A model generated the notes under the pieces. It saw only the letters and a list, made by a program, of their open reading frames with translations. It ran no database searches and was not told the origin of the DNA. Below, in pieces: positions 24,942-34,579 of a DNA stretch of 64,000 nt (position 1 is its first letter; each line of letters begins with the position of its first letter). Made by a program: the position numbers and the translations under genes. The DNA is from Ilumatobacter sp963746265 (GTDB lineage: Bacteria; Actinomycetota; Acidimicrobiia; Acidimicrobiales; Ilumatobacteraceae): NCBI GenBank assembly GCA_963746265.1, contig CAVVAM010000005.1, forward strand, positions 1-64,000, given 5' to 3'.

Positions 24942-27293
24942 ATGTATGAGTCGCTCGCCCGGTGGTGCTACCGCCATCGTGGGACGGTCGTCGGTGTCTG
25001 GCTGGCACTCATCGTCGGGCTCAACGCGCTCGGTGGTGTGATCGGTTCGGCGTTCAACGGCGAGTTCGAGACCCCGGCGTCGGAGAGCGCCAGCGGATTC
25101 GACACCGTGACCGAGTACTTCCCCGGTGCCGGCAGTGCATTCGGCGGCCAGATCGTGTTCCAGCGCGACAGCGGCATCACCGGCGCCGACGTCGCCGAGC
25201 CGATGTCCGAGCTGTTCGCCGAAGTGGATCAGATCGACGGCGTCAGCGTGATCAGCCCCTACACGGAGTTCGGCGCCGACCAGATCAGCGACGACGGCAC
25301 GATCGCGTACGCGCAGATCAACCTCGACAACGACATCGACGACACCGAAGCGACGGCCATCGGAGAAGAGATCACCGAACTGCTGCCCGACGTCGACGGA
25401 CTCCGGATCGAGATCGGTGGCGCAGCCCTCGGCGAGTTCGAACCACCCGAATCGGAGCTCATCGGTCTCGCCTTCGCCATCGTGGTCCTCATCGTGTCGT
25501 TCGGGTCCGTGCTCGCCATGGGCCTCCCGATCGGCATCGCGATCGCCGGCGTCGGCGCCGGTGGGTTCGGGCTCGTCAACCTGCTCACCAACGTGTTCAC
25601 CATCCCCGAATTCGCGCCACTGATCGGCATCATGATCGGTCTCGGTGTCGGCATCGACTACGCCCTCTTCATCGTCACCCGATACCGCGAACTGACCCGC
25701 GCCGGCGCCACGTCGGAACAGGCGACCGTCGGCGCCATGAACACCGCCGGTCGCGCCGTGGTCTTCGCCGGCATCACCGTCGTGCTCTCGCTGCTCGGCA
25801 TGTTGCTGATCGGCCTCGAGTTCATCGCCGGCCTCGGCATCGCCGCCGCAGCGACGGTCGCCATGACCCTCCTCGCATCGATCACGCTCCTGCCCGCCCT
25901 CCTCGGATTCGCCGGCGACAAGATCGAGGTCACGCGCTGGCGCGGCCTGATCGCCGCCGGCTTCGCGGCGCTGTCGCTGCTCGGCCTCGGCCTCGGGATA
26001 CCAGCCGTGGGTCTCGTCGGCGCCATGCTCATGCTGCTCACCTTGCTCTCGAGCCTCGGCGTCAAGCCGCTCCGCGAGATCGTGCCGCCCCGCAAGGAGA
26101 AGCCGATCCGCGAGACGCTGGCCTACCGCTGGAGCCGGATCGTGCAGGCCCGTCCGTGGACGTGGGTGCTGTTCTCCGGAGGCCTCCTGCTGGTGCTCAC
26201 GGCACCGGTGTTGAGCCTTCGGTTGGGCTTCTCTGACGAGGGCAACTTCAGCGAGGCGACGACCACCCGCCAGGCCTACGACCTGGTCGCCGAGGGCTTC
26301 GGGCCCGGCTACAACGGGCCGTTCCTCCTCGCCGCCGAGATCGACGACCCGAGCGACGCGGCCGTGGTCGAACGGCTCGCCGCCGAGATCGCCAACGACC
26401 CGGGCGTGGCGGACGTCCTCCCAGCGTTCCCGAGCAACGTCGACGATCCTGCTGCGTCGGACGCGTTCGTGATCCGGATCATTCCGACCACGTCACCGCA
26501 GGACGAGATCACCGAGGCCACGGTCCAGCGACTGCGTGACGACGTGATCCCACCGATCGTCGAGGGCACCGGGATCGAAGCCAACCTCACGGGCGCCGTC
26601 CCCGCCAACATCGACTTCAGCGACTTCCTCGGTGGACGCATCATCGTGTTCTACGGCGCAGTGCTCTCGGTGTCGTTCCTGCTGCTGATGATGGTCTTCC
26701 GCTCGTTGCTCGTGCCGCTCAAGGCCGTGATCATGAACATGCTGTCGATCTCGGCGGCCTACGGCGTCGTCGTCGCGATCTTCCAGTGGGGATGGTTCGG
26801 CGGGATCACCGGGATCGAGCCCGCACCGATCGAACCGTTCGTGCCGATGATGCTGTTCGCGATCGTGTTCGGCCTCTCGATGGACTACGAGGTGTTCCTT
26901 CTGTCACGCATCAAGGAGGAATACGACCGCACCGGCGACCCGGTGAACTCCGTCGCCGACGGTCTCGCCGCGACCGCGCGGGTGATCACCGCCGCCGCAG
27001 CGATCATGGTCGTGGTGTTCGGTGCGTTCCTGCTGGAGGACAACCGCATCGTCAAGCTGTTCGGTACCGGGCTCGCACTCGCAGTGTTCCTCGACGCGAC
27101 CCTCGTGCGCATGCTGCTCGTGCCCGCCACCATGGAGTTGTTGGGTTCGCGCAACTGGTGGTTCCCGAAGTGGCTCGACCGGATCGTGCCGACCCTCAAC
27201 GTCGAAGGCCACGAAGTCGAAGCACTCCACGCCAACCTCGGCCCGCAGGGTGACGCCAGCGACGAGCGAGAACGCGAAACCGTGGACGCGTAG
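24942..27293 (+). CDS. MMPL-family (RND) membrane transporter
   Basis: 783 residues from ATG 24942, which has AAGGAGA seven bases upstream; an open frame before it lacks similarity. Two repeats of one helix, an outside domain and five helices give about 12 membrane spans. 'GIDYALFIVTRYREL' in the first half and 'SMDYEVFLLSRIKEEY' in the second are the proton-relay Asp-Tyr motifs of MMPL proteins. The outside domains are about 140 and 150 residues. MMPL proteins export lipids, siderophores or drugs with proton exchange. The divergent TetR gene suggests inducible expression. Length is close to mycobacterial MmpL3-like cores without the long cytoplasmic tail. Confidence 0.94.
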   Translation: MYESLARWCYRHRGTVVGVWLALIVGLNALGGVIGSAFNGEFETPASESASGFDTVTEYFPGAGSAFGGQIVFQRDSGITGADVAEPMSELFAEVDQIDGVSVISPYTEFGADQISDDGTIAYAQINLDNDIDDTEATAIGEEITELLPDVDGLRIEIGGAALGEFEPPESELIGLAFAIVVLIVSFGSVLAMGLPIGIAIAGVGAGGFGLVNLLTNVFTIPEFAPLIGIMIGLGVGIDYALFIVTRYRELTRAGATSEQATVGAMNTAGRAVVFAGITVVLSLLGMLLIGLEFIAGLGIAAAATVAMTLLASITLLPALLGFAGDKIEVTRWRGLIAAGFAALSLLGLGLGIPAVGLVGAMLMLLTLLSSLGVKPLREIVPPRKEKPIRETLAYRWSRIVQARPWTWVLFSGGLLLVLTAPVLSLRLGFSDEGNFSEATTTRQAYDLVAEGFGPGYNGPFLLAAEIDDPSDAAVVERLAAEIANDPGVADVLPAFPSNVDDPAASDAFVIRIIPTTSPQDEITEATVQRLRDDVIPPIVEGTGIEANLTGAVPANIDFSDFLGGRIIVFYGAVLSVSFLLLMMVFRSLLVPLKAVIMNMLSISAAYGVVVAIFQWGWFGGITGIEPAPIEPFVPMMLFAIVFGLSMDYEVFLLSRIKEEYDRTGDPVNSVADGLAATARVITAAAAIMVVVFGAFLLEDNRIVKLFGTGLALAVFLDATLVRMLLVPATMELLGSRNWWFPKWLDRIVPTLNVEGHEVEALHANLGPQGDASDERERETVDA

Positions 27294-27422
27294 TCGTCCT
27301 GCACCTGTGAACACACGGGACGAGACGGCCTCCGGTCGGGCCCGCGCCGATCGATCCGGTCTGTGAGTCGGTCCCACGCCCACCAGCCGCCGTCCCGAGC
27401 AGGCAACAACGACGCGTCGTCG

Positions 27423-28352
27423 TCAGCGAGCGTGGTGGTCGTAGCTCGACTCGAGCTGGCTGCGCACGAACGTGGCGAACTCGATCGGGCCGAACGCCGG
27501 GGCGCCGCCGGTGTCGACGCAGCCCGGCAGCGGCTCGACCACGGTCGACATGTGCGGGTCGAAGAAGAACGCCGCCGAGAATCGCTCCCGGCCGTGGTTG
27601 ACGACGCGGTGTGGCGTCGACAGCAGCCGACCGTTGCTCCAGCGGTGCAGCATGTCGCCGACGTTCATCACCAACGACCTGGGCAACGGCCGCACCCCGA
27701 TCCACTCACCTGCGGGTGTACGAACCTCCAGACCACCCGCGTCGTCCTGGGCCAGCAGGGTGATACAGCCGAAGTCACGGTGCGGAGCGGATCCGTAGGC
27801 GTCGACCGTCGTGCCCCGCCCCGGATAGTGCAGCAACCGCAACCACGTGGTGGGCGTGGCGAATGCACGATGGAGCACACCGTCCGCATCGCCGAGCAGC
27901 TCGGCGAGGAGGTCGACGATGTGGGTACCGATCGACACCATCGCCGCGTGATACGTCTCGACCGCGGAACGGAAACCGACGAGGTCGGGCCACTGGTTCG
28001 GGCCCGCAAGGTACGTGCCGGCTGCGACCTCGGGCGAGTCCGGGGTGTCGTCGCGCATCATCATGAACGACTCGCTCTGATTCGGCTGCTTCGCACGTTC
28101 GATCGACGACGAGCGGTCCGTCGACACGCCGATCGGGATGTAGCCGCGGTGGTTGGCGTCGAGCTCGATCGCGAGCTTGCGTTCGATCGGCAGGGCGTGG
28201 AACGCAGCGGAGGCTGCGAACAGTTCACGGGTGATCGTACGCGACACGCGGTGTCCCACGAGCGTGGCGAAGCCGAGGTTGGCATAGGCGTCGTCGAGGG
28301 CACGCAACACCTCGATGCGCTCACCTCGGAGGTCGATGACCGGGATCGTCAC
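27423..28352 (-). CDS. 2-Oxoglutarate/Fe(II)-dependent oxygenase (isopenicillin-N-synthase-like)
   Basis: 309 residues from GTG 28352 ('TIPVIDLRG' is the classic start of the family). The iron-binding triad is His191-x-Asp193 ('APHRDFG') and His248 ('TPHRVVNHG'); Arg257 and Ser259 ('RFS') would bind 2-oxoglutarate. A DIOX_N-like N-terminal part (5-120) contains 'LGFATLVGH'. It probably hydroxylates or desaturates a small molecule in the cytoplasm. The GTG overlaps the stop of the MarR-type regulator gene (GTGA), so the regulator and oxygenase are made together and the regulator probably responds to the oxygenase substrate. The substrate itself cannot be read. Confidence 0.9.
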   Translation of the reverse strand: MTIPVIDLRGERIEVLRALDDAYANLGFATLVGHRVSRTITRELFAASAAFHALPIERKLAIELDANHRGYIPIGVSTDRSSSIERAKQPNQSESFMMMRDDTPDSPEVAAGTYLAGPNQWPDLVGFRSAVETYHAAMVSIGTHIVDLLAELLGDADGVLHRAFATPTTWLRLLHYPGRGTTVDAYGSAPHRDFGCITLLAQDDAGGLEVRTPAGEWIGVRPLPRSLVMNVGDMLHRWSNGRLLSTPHRVVNHGRERFSAAFFFDPHMSTVVEPLPGCVDTGGAPAFGPIEFATFVRSQLESSYDHHAR

Positions 28353-28801
28353 GGACACTCGCCGAACGGATCGATGAGCGCGGTCACCTCGCACGTCGCG
28401 GAGATCTGGGCGTCACCGAGCCGCCCGGCGAACCTCGTCTGCACGGAGCGACGGTAGGTCACGCTCATCTCCCGCCACAACGTCCGGCCACGCGGCGTCA
28501 ACTCGATGTCGACCGCCCGATGGTCGGCGGGGTCGAGGTGACGATGCCTCGCGATCCAGCCCTCCTCCTCCAGCCGGTCGAAGCGACGACTCAGGCTCGA
28601 CGCCGGGATCCGCATCCGTTCGGCGACCTCCTGGGGTCGAGCCCGGCCACCGAGCGCACGGAGCGTCGCGAGCACGTCGAACCAGCCGAGTGGCACGGCC
28701 CATTCGAGTCGGAGATCCTCATCGATGCCGCGAGTCAACTCGATCACGACCGACTGCAGTTCGCGCCAGGCCTCCAATCGGGTGGCGTCGAGACGCGGCA
28801 T
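28349..28801 (-). CDS. MarR-family transcription regulator
   Basis: 150 residues. The winged helix-turn-helix covers about residues 35-110: 'VLATLRALGGRARPQEVAER', then 'MRIPASSLSRRFDRLEEEGW', then a wing with 'HLDPADHRAVDIELTPRG'. The flanking helices would make the dimer. First gene of a two-gene unit with the iron oxygenase gene, which it overlaps by four bases. MarR proteins are usually repressors released by small phenolic or hydrophobic ligands. The ten-base gap to the aminotransferase gene upstream suggests possible readthrough from it. Confidence 0.92.
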   Translation of the reverse strand: MPRLDATRLEAWRELQSVVIELTRGIDEDLRLEWAVPLGWFDVLATLRALGGRARPQEVAERMRIPASSLSRRFDRLEEEGWIARHRHLDPADHRAVDIELTPRGRTLWREMSVTYRRSVQTRFAGRLGDAQISATCEVTALIDPFGECP

Positions 28802-28810
28802 GCGGACCGC

Positions 28811-30040
28811 CTAGACGGTCGCCTTCAAGGCGTTCGAGAAGGCACCGACGGCTTCGTCGATCTCGGCCGCGGTCACGATCAACGGCGGCATCCACCGCAC
28901 GATGTTGCCGTCGGTACCGGCACTCATCAGGATCAGCCGACCCTCGCTCAGGCAATGACGGAGCAACTCCGGTACGACCGACGCCTTCTCGAAGCTGGAC
29001 GCCACCATCAGTCCGGGTCCGCGAACCTGGCGCAGCACCGGATAGTGCTCCTTGAGCTCGCTCAGCCCATCTCGCAGCTGCGTCCCCCTCGTGCGAACGT
29101 TGTCGAGAAAGCCGGGCTCACCCATGACCTCGATCGTGGCCAGTGCGGCGGCGCACCCGAGCGGATTGCCGCCGTACGTGCCGCCGTGGCTGCCCGTGGG
29201 CCACTGGTCGTCGAGCTCTCGACGGGTGCCGAGTGCGGCGAACGGGAACCCGCTCGCAATGCCCTTGGCCATGCAGATGATGTCGGGCTCGATCTCGAAA
29301 CGGTCGACGGCGAACCAGTGACCGGTTCGTCCGAAGCCGCTCTGCACCTCGTCGGCGATGAACATGATGCCGTGTTCTCTGCATCGCTCGACGATGCCCT
29401 CGATGAACGCCTGTGGTGCCGGGACGTAGCCGCCCTCACCGAGCACCGGCTCGAGGATCACCGCCGCCGTCTCGCCGGGCGCCGTCTGTTGCTGCAGCAA
29501 CCGGTCGAATCCGCGCAGCGACGCGTTGATCGTCGCCTCCTGGTCGGACGCGAGCGGGTCGGGGAACGGCGCGACGAACACGCCGCTCGGCAGCGGTGCA
29601 TGGCCTGCCCGGTAGACCGTCTTCGACGTGGTCATCGCCATCGCCAGGTGCGTTCGGCCGTGGAACGAACCCTGGAACACGACGACGTTCGGTCGCCGCG
29701 TCACCTGCTTGGCCAGCTTGACCGCCGCTTCGGTGATCTCCGCGCCCGAATTCGCGAAGAAGAACGTGTCGATGCTCGAAGGTGTGATCTCGGCGAGCTT
29801 CGTCGCCAACGGTTCGAGCAGATCGTGGGTGAACACGTTGGCCGAGGCGTGCACGAACCGCTCGGCCTGCTCGGCGATCGCGGCCGTGACCTTCGGGTGG
29901 CAGTGACCGGTCGAGTTGACCGCGATGCCGGCCGCGAAGTCGAGGAACTCGTGGCCGTCGACCGTCGTCACCCGGCAGCCTCGGCCGGAGGCGACCTCGA
30001 GATCGGTGACCTTGAACCACACATTCGACAGGTGCGACAT
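28811..30040 (-). CDS. Class III PLP-dependent aminotransferase (4-aminobutyrate/beta-alanine type)
   Basis: 409 residues from ATG 30040. Fold type I aminotransferase: 'ANSGAEITEAAVKLAKQ', phosphate site 'FQGSFHGRTHLAMAMT', Asp230-Glu231 of 'DEVQSGFGRTG', and the PLP lysine Lys259 in 'MAKGIASGFP'. 'SHGGTYGGNPLGCAAA' closes the active site from the other subunit. Such enzymes move the amino group of 4-aminobutyrate, beta-alanine, ornithine or other omega-amines to 2-oxoglutarate or pyruvate. With dihydropyrimidinase, ureidopropionase and an MmsA-like gene 18-25 kb away, beta-alanine is a reasonable substrate, but this is inference. Genes on both sides are on the same strand. Confidence 0.9.
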   Translation of the reverse strand: MSHLSNVWFKVTDLEVASGRGCRVTTVDGHEFLDFAAGIAVNSTGHCHPKVTAAIAEQAERFVHASANVFTHDLLEPLATKLAEITPSSIDTFFFANSGAEITEAAVKLAKQVTRRPNVVVFQGSFHGRTHLAMAMTTSKTVYRAGHAPLPSGVFVAPFPDPLASDQEATINASLRGFDRLLQQQTAPGETAAVILEPVLGEGGYVPAPQAFIEGIVERCREHGIMFIADEVQSGFGRTGHWFAVDRFEIEPDIICMAKGIASGFPFAALGTRRELDDQWPTGSHGGTYGGNPLGCAAALATIEVMGEPGFLDNVRTRGTQLRDGLSELKEHYPVLRQVRGPGLMVASSFEKASVVPELLRHCLSEGRLILMSAGTDGNIVRWMPPLIVTAAEIDEAVGAFSNALKATV

Positions 30041-30094
30041 GCCAGGAAGCCTAGGAGACTCCGGAGCGACTCGGCGACGATGCACCCGACACCG

Positions 30095-31315
30095 TCACGT
30101 CCCGGTCGACACCGCGCCCCGCTCGACCAACCGCTCGATCTCGCCAGCCGTGAAACCGACCTCGGCCAGGAGCGACCGGGTGTGTTCACCCAAACGCGGC
30201 GAGGGGCCCCGCGGCCGCACGTCTGCGCTGCCGAAGCGCGCCGGGATGCCCACCGTCCGGTAGGGACCGAGGTGCGGGTGCTCGATCGTGGGGAACAGCC
30301 CGATCGCCTCGGCCTGAGGATCGTCGGCGACCTCGTGCAGACTCAGCACGGGACCCCAGATGAGACCGTGCTCGTCGAAGATCGGGCCCCACTCGTCACG
30401 GCTCCGACGGCCGAACGCGGCGTCGAACTCGGCGATCACCTCGGCCATGTGGTCGAATCGACCCTTCCTGGTTTGCAGACGCTCGTCGGCCAGGAGGTGA
30501 TCGAGCCCGAGCACGCGACACGCCCGCGGCCACGCCGAGTCCTCGGGCATGTTCAACACGATCCAGTGGCCGTCACCGCACGGAAACCGGTTGGCCGTGA
30601 TGATGATCTGCTCCTCGCGCGAGCGTCGACGCACCGGCGCTCGATCGACCGCCGTCACGGCGAAGTCGCTGGCCTGGGTCCACACCGCTGTCTCGTACAG
30701 CGACGTCTCGACGACCTGGCCGTCGCCGGTGCGTTCGGCGAGCCGGAGCGCCGCCAGGATGGCGGCCACGAATGCGAGCCCGGTCGTGTGGTCGCCCTGT
30801 GCCGGGCGGGCCATCGGCACGAGCCCGTCCTCACCCTCACGCATCGCGTCATAGAGACCGGAGCGGCCGAAGAACGCCGTGACGTCGTAACCGGGGCGCC
30901 AGGCCTCGGGGCCGTCGCTGCCATACCCCGTGAGCGTGGCGTGGACGAGGCCGGGATGGTGATCGAAGAGCGTCTCGGGATCGAGTCCGAACTTCACCTG
31001 ACGGTGTGGTAGCAGGTTGCAGAGGAACACGTCGGCGGTCCGGCACAGTCGCCGGACGACCTCGACGCCTTCGTCGGTGTCCAGGGCGACCGCGATCGAC
31101 CGTTTGCCCCGGTTGTCGACGTCGAACTGGAAGTCGTAGTCCCGCAGGTCACCGTCGATCTTCGGCGGTCGTCCGAGGCCCCGCATCGGGTCGCCACGCA
31201 GGGGCTCGACCTTGATGACGTCGGCACCGAGGTCGGCGAGCATCGCACCGGCGCTGGGGGCCGCCATCCAGCTGTCGATCTCGACCACCCGGAGGTCGTC
31301 GAGCGGGGCGGTCAC
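30095..31315 (-). CDS. Family III CoA-transferase (CaiB/BaiF)
   Basis: 406 residues from GTG 31315 ('TAPLDDLRVVEIDSW' is the usual start). Moves CoA between carboxylic acids through an aspartyl-CoA intermediate; the expected catalytic Asp is in 'WRPGYDVTAFFGRSG'. The CoA-binding start 'APSAGAMLADLGADVIKVEP' and 'GDPMRGLG' are conserved. 'VETSLYETAVW' and 'LFPTIEHPHLGPY' mark the second domain. It is followed by the class III aminotransferase after 54 bases on the same strand, so both may serve one catabolic route. The acid used is not predictable from sequence. Another CaiB-type gene lies at the right edge of the window. Confidence 0.92.
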   Translation of the reverse strand: MTAPLDDLRVVEIDSWMAAPSAGAMLADLGADVIKVEPLRGDPMRGLGRPPKIDGDLRDYDFQFDVDNRGKRSIAVALDTDEGVEVVRRLCRTADVFLCNLLPHRQVKFGLDPETLFDHHPGLVHATLTGYGSDGPEAWRPGYDVTAFFGRSGLYDAMREGEDGLVPMARPAQGDHTTGLAFVAAILAALRLAERTGDGQVVETSLYETAVWTQASDFAVTAVDRAPVRRRSREEQIIITANRFPCGDGHWIVLNMPEDSAWPRACRVLGLDHLLADERLQTRKGRFDHMAEVIAEFDAAFGRRSRDEWGPIFDEHGLIWGPVLSLHEVADDPQAEAIGLFPTIEHPHLGPYRTVGIPARFGSADVRPRGPSPRLGEHTRSLLAEVGFTAGEIERLVERGAVSTGT

Positions 31316-31792
31316 GATCGTCCCCGCGGTCGACCCGTGCCCCACCCGGTCCGATCACGCCGCATCCGTCCATCCTTGCCGATCGAGCGCGGGAGCCTCC
31401 GGTCGACCACGCCTCGAACGGGGCTCGTCGAGCCCTGGTCGGCCGACGAACCGACGGTGACTCGGTGGCTCGTTCAACGTCGCCGATCGGGCGCCGCGCG
31501 GCGTGAGGGCGTCCCGGCGACGGCCAGTGCCCGACCGACGCGACCTCCGACGACGGCACTGTGCCAAGCCGGCGGCTCGGTACGCCGGAGGGAGAGGACG
31601 ATGCGCCGCCGGAACCTCACCGACCACGTCGACATCTGCACAACGACGGACCTGGCGCCGGGCACGATACGGGGCGACCATGAACGCTCGGCCGAATGAC
31701 GGTTTCCTTCGATGTCCGGCCGGATGAGCACACGGTGACCTGACGGCACCGGATCGAGATGTGTCAGGCGGCGGCGAGGCCGGATCATCCGA
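31316..31792. other. Intergenic region without a supported gene
   Basis: About 475 bases. Short frames occur, but they are Arg/Pro-rich and lack ribosome binding sites. Should hold the promoter of the CoA-transferase gene and the end of the flavoprotein gene. No clear hairpin or operator found. Confidence 0.5.
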
Positions 31793-32998
31793 CTATCCCA
31801 GTCGACGGGCGATCTCGACGGCGTCCGCGAACCCCACGCCGTCGAGCAGATGCTTCCTGAACGGCATCACCGCGCGGGGCATGTTGAGCCCGAGCACGCC
31901 GCGCAGCCGCCCGGACCGACCGTACAGTGCGGCGAACTGGCGTGACTCGACCGAGCCCGCCACGATCCGGACGTCGTCGTCGTCGCTGGCCCGCCCGAGG
32001 AACTGGATGCGTCGGTCGTACTGCTCACTCCAGAAGAACGGCACCGGCGCGTAGTCGGATCGGGGCTGGCCCGCGGCCTCGGAGATCAGGTTCGACGCCG
32101 CCACGGCGCCCTGCTCGGCTGCGTTGGTCCAGTGCTCCACCCGCATCTCCTCTTCGAACAGGGGGTTGTACCACCGCGCGACGTCGCCGGCTCCGTACAC
32201 CAGCGGTCGACCGGCGTTCAGGTCGGCGCTGCACACGAGGCCGTCGCGCACCTCCAGCCCCGAGCCCTCCAGCCAACCCGTCGCCGGCACGACGCCGACG
32301 CCGACGACCACGACGTCGGCAGGCTCGTGCCAGCCCCCGTCGATCAGGACGGCGCCGGTGCCGAAGCCGTCGACCTGGACGTTGCAGCGCACGTCGACGC
32401 CGTGGTCGCCGTGCACCGCCACGACGGCCGCACCCATGTCGGCACCGAGGCCCCGGGTCAGCGGGGCCGGACCGCCTTCGAGCACCACCACGTCGTTGCC
32501 GAGCTGTCGCGCCGTGGCGGCGACCTCCAGCCCGATGAAGCCGGCGCCCACCACGACGACCCGCTTGCCACCACCGATCAATCGCGCCCGGAGCGCGAGC
32601 GCATCGTCGAGCGTGCGCAGGGAGACGACGTGATCGTGCATCTCCTGATCGGGGAGCGTTCGGGCCGTGGCGCCGGTGGCGACGATCAGACCGTCGAACG
32701 CCACACTCGAGCCGTCGGCGAGCACCACGAGCCGACGTTCGAGATCGAGCCCGGTCGCCGCCACACCCTGCTGCCACGTCACCTCGAGGCTGCCCATGTC
32801 GTCGGGCTTGCGGAGTGCGATCCGATCGGGTTCCCACTCCCCCGACAGCAGCCGCTTGGACAGCGGCGGACGGTCGTAGGGAAGATGCGGCTCGTCACCG
32901 ATGACGGTCACGCTGCCGTCGAACCCACCGGTGCGAAGCGTCTCGACCGCACGGAGCCCTGCGAGCGAGCCTCCGACGACCACCACGTTGCGGATCAT
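31793..32998 (-). CDS. FAD/NAD(P)-dependent ferredoxin reductase (rhodocoxin/putidaredoxin reductase type)
   Basis: 401 residues from ATG 32998. Two dinucleotide folds: FAD at 'VVVVGGSLAGLRAVETL' (residues 4-20) and NAD(P) at 'VVVVGAGFIGLEVAATA' (about 148-164), with a later FAD contact 'VYGAGDVARW'. 'PPLSKRLLSGEW' is typical for oxygenase-coupled ferredoxin reductases. It passes electrons from NADH to a ferredoxin that feeds a P450 or ring-hydroxylating oxygenase, neither of which is in the window. The C-terminal domain (about 310-401) completes the family fold. Transcribed divergently from the thioesterase gene 39 bases away. Confidence 0.92.
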   Translation of the reverse strand: MIRNVVVVGGSLAGLRAVETLRTGGFDGSVTVIGDEPHLPYDRPPLSKRLLSGEWEPDRIALRKPDDMGSLEVTWQQGVAATGLDLERRLVVLADGSSVAFDGLIVATGATARTLPDQEMHDHVVSLRTLDDALALRARLIGGGKRVVVVGAGFIGLEVAATARQLGNDVVVLEGGPAPLTRGLGADMGAAVVAVHGDHGVDVRCNVQVDGFGTGAVLIDGGWHEPADVVVVGVGVVPATGWLEGSGLEVRDGLVCSADLNAGRPLVYGAGDVARWYNPLFEEEMRVEHWTNAAEQGAVAASNLISEAAGQPRSDYAPVPFFWSEQYDRRIQFLGRASDDDDVRIVAGSVESRQFAALYGRSGRLRGVLGLNMPRAVMPFRKHLLDGVGFADAVEIARRLG

Positions 32999-33037
32999 GG
33001 TTCGATGGATAGCACGTCGCCTCCGTACCGTGTGAAC

Positions 33038-33457
33038 ATGACGAGTCAGCTCGACATCGAGTCGGTCAACACGATGGTTGCCGAACAGTATCCGGGCTCC
33101 ACCAATCGGTGCATCGACTTGGGCGGCGACTACGCGGTCGCGACCTGCGATGTTTCGCCGACCGACATCCGCCCCGGCGGATTCGTCTCCGGGCCGACCC
33201 AGTTCGGTCTCGCCGACTGCGCGCTCTGGTTCCTGTCGTTCGTCGGGCTCGGGCGGATCGAGCCGATGGCGTTGACGTCGGAGCTCTCGATTCGCTTCCT
33301 CCGACCGGCCGTCGGCGAACGCCTGCTGTGCCGGGCGACGCTCGAGGCAGTCAGCCGTCGGAGTGTCGTCGGCACCGCCCACGTGTGGATCGACGGTGCT
33401 CCCGACCGGATCACCGCCACCGCCCAGGGCACGTACGCCGTGCCGCTGCCACGGTGA
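33038..33457 (+). CDS. PaaI-type hotdog thioesterase
   Basis: 139 residues. Hotdog fold with the long central helix carrying 'VSGPTQFGLADCALWFL', where the Asp of 'ADCA' would be the catalytic residue of PaaI-like enzymes, and strands 'LTSELSIRFLRPAVGERLLC' and 'SVVGTAHVWID'. These enzymes hydrolyse acyl- or aryl-CoA thioesters, often to clear dead-end CoA esters. The ATG at 33038 follows a short gap from the divergent ferredoxin-reductase gene. The VOC protein gene follows 13 bases later on the same strand, so the two probably share a transcript. Confidence 0.88.
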   Translation: MTSQLDIESVNTMVAEQYPGSTNRCIDLGGDYAVATCDVSPTDIRPGGFVSGPTQFGLADCALWFLSFVGLGRIEPMALTSELSIRFLRPAVGERLLCRATLEAVSRRSVVGTAHVWIDGAPDRITATAQGTYAVPLPR

Positions 33458-33470
33458 TCGGATCGCCGCG

Positions 33471-33890
33471 ATGACCGATCGACCGCGTTTCCATCTTGCG
33501 TTTCCCGTTCACGACCTGGAGGCGGCGCGCTGGTTCTACGGCGGCGTGCTCGGCTGCCCGGAAGGTCGTTCCGCAGATCACTGGGTCGACTTCGATCTCT
33601 TCGGCCACCAGATCGTGGCCCACCTGACGCCCGAACGCAGCCGACACGTGGTGAACCCGGTTGACGGCGACGAGGTGCCCGTGCCGCACTTCGGCCTGCT
33701 GCTGACACCCGACGACTGGAACGCGCTGGCCGACCGCCTCCGTGCAGCCGACGTCGAGTTCGTCATCGAGCCGCACACCCGTTTCGCCGGCGAGATCGGT
33801 CAACAGTCGACGATGTTCGTGCTCGACCCGAGCGGCAACGCACTCGAGTTCAAGGCGTTCGGGAACGACGATCAGGTCTTCGCCCGCTGA
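33471..33890 (+). CDS. VOC (glyoxalase/dioxygenase superfamily) protein
   Basis: 139 residues, one vicinal-oxygen-chelate domain made of two beta-alpha-beta-beta-beta halves. 'FHLAFPVHDLEAARWFYGGV' opens the first half, 'VPHFGLLLTPDDWNALADRL' the second, and 'MFVLDPSGNALEFKAF' ends it. Metal-ligand candidates are His8, His93 and Glu132. Members include glyoxalases, extradiol dioxygenases and resistance proteins, so the reaction cannot be fixed. Ends 17 bases before the convergent AlkB gene. Confidence 0.88.
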   Translation: MTDRPRFHLAFPVHDLEAARWFYGGVLGCPEGRSADHWVDFDLFGHQIVAHLTPERSRHVVNPVDGDEVPVPHFGLLLTPDDWNALADRLRAADVEFVIEPHTRFAGEIGQQSTMFVLDPSGNALEFKAFGNDDQVFAR

Positions 33891-33907
33891 CCCGGCGCCG
33901 GGCGCCG

Positions 33908-34516
33908 TCAGACCGAACGAAACGTGACGCTGAGTCGCGGGCCGTGGCTGACCCTGACCTTCGGCACGGTGTGCTCCCACTCGTGCTGGCAGGCGCCGCC
34001 CATCACGAAGAGATCGCCGTTGCCGAGCAGCCAGCTCAGCGACGAGCCACCGCCTCGCGGCCGGAGCTTGAGCGGGCGCGGCGCGCCGAGACTCACGATC
34101 GCGATCACCGGGTTCGTGACGACCTGGCGATGACGGTCACCGTGCCAGGCCACCGAGTCGTTGCCGTCGCGGTAGAGGTTGAACCCGATCGAGTCGAACG
34201 GTTCGCGATAGCGATCGGCGAGCAGCAGTCGCATCTCGCGCAGGATGGGCATCGGCTCCGGGTGTCCGCCGGCACTGCTCCACCAGGCCGACAGCCGGGG
34301 CTCGTCGACGATCTGGTCGTACATCCGGATCCCTGTCCGCTGCCGCAGCGGGAGCTCCGCAGTGAGGGCGTCGTACATCCGATCGGCACCGCTCAGCCAA
34401 CCCGGCGCGTGGTCGACCCAGGTGCGCTCGTCGAGGTCGAGCCGGGTCAGTTCGCGAAACGTGGCGTCGTACCCGGGGTCGAGCGACCCGAACAGCGACC
34501 GTTGACCAATCGACAT
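33908..34516 (-). CDS. alkB: AlkB-type 2-oxoglutarate-dependent DNA/RNA repair dioxygenase
   Basis: 202 residues from ATG 34516. Iron ligands: His125-x-Asp127 in 'VAWHGDRH' and His182 in 'WEHTVPKV'; the 2-oxoglutarate Arg lies in 'GPRLSVTFR' at the end. 'GFNLYRDGNDSVAWH' and 'SLGAPRPLKLRPRGGG' are typical of this family. It removes methyl groups from damaged bases such as 1-methyladenine by oxidation. The length fits the short ALKBH2-like bacterial class. The frame stays open upstream to 34564, but the conserved part starts at the chosen ATG. It is downstream of the frameshifted SdpI-like gene on the same strand. Confidence 0.92.
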   Translation of the reverse strand: MSIGQRSLFGSLDPGYDATFRELTRLDLDERTWVDHAPGWLSGADRMYDALTAELPLRQRTGIRMYDQIVDEPRLSAWWSSAGGHPEPMPILREMRLLLADRYREPFDSIGFNLYRDGNDSVAWHGDRHRQVVTNPVIAIVSLGAPRPLKLRPRGGGSSLSWLLGNGDLFVMGGACQHEWEHTVPKVRVSHGPRLSVTFRSV

Positions 34517-34579
34517 GGAGGGGAACACGTGTTCGATTGTCGCGCGGCCGGGGACCGGACACAACCCCCAGCGCCAGGG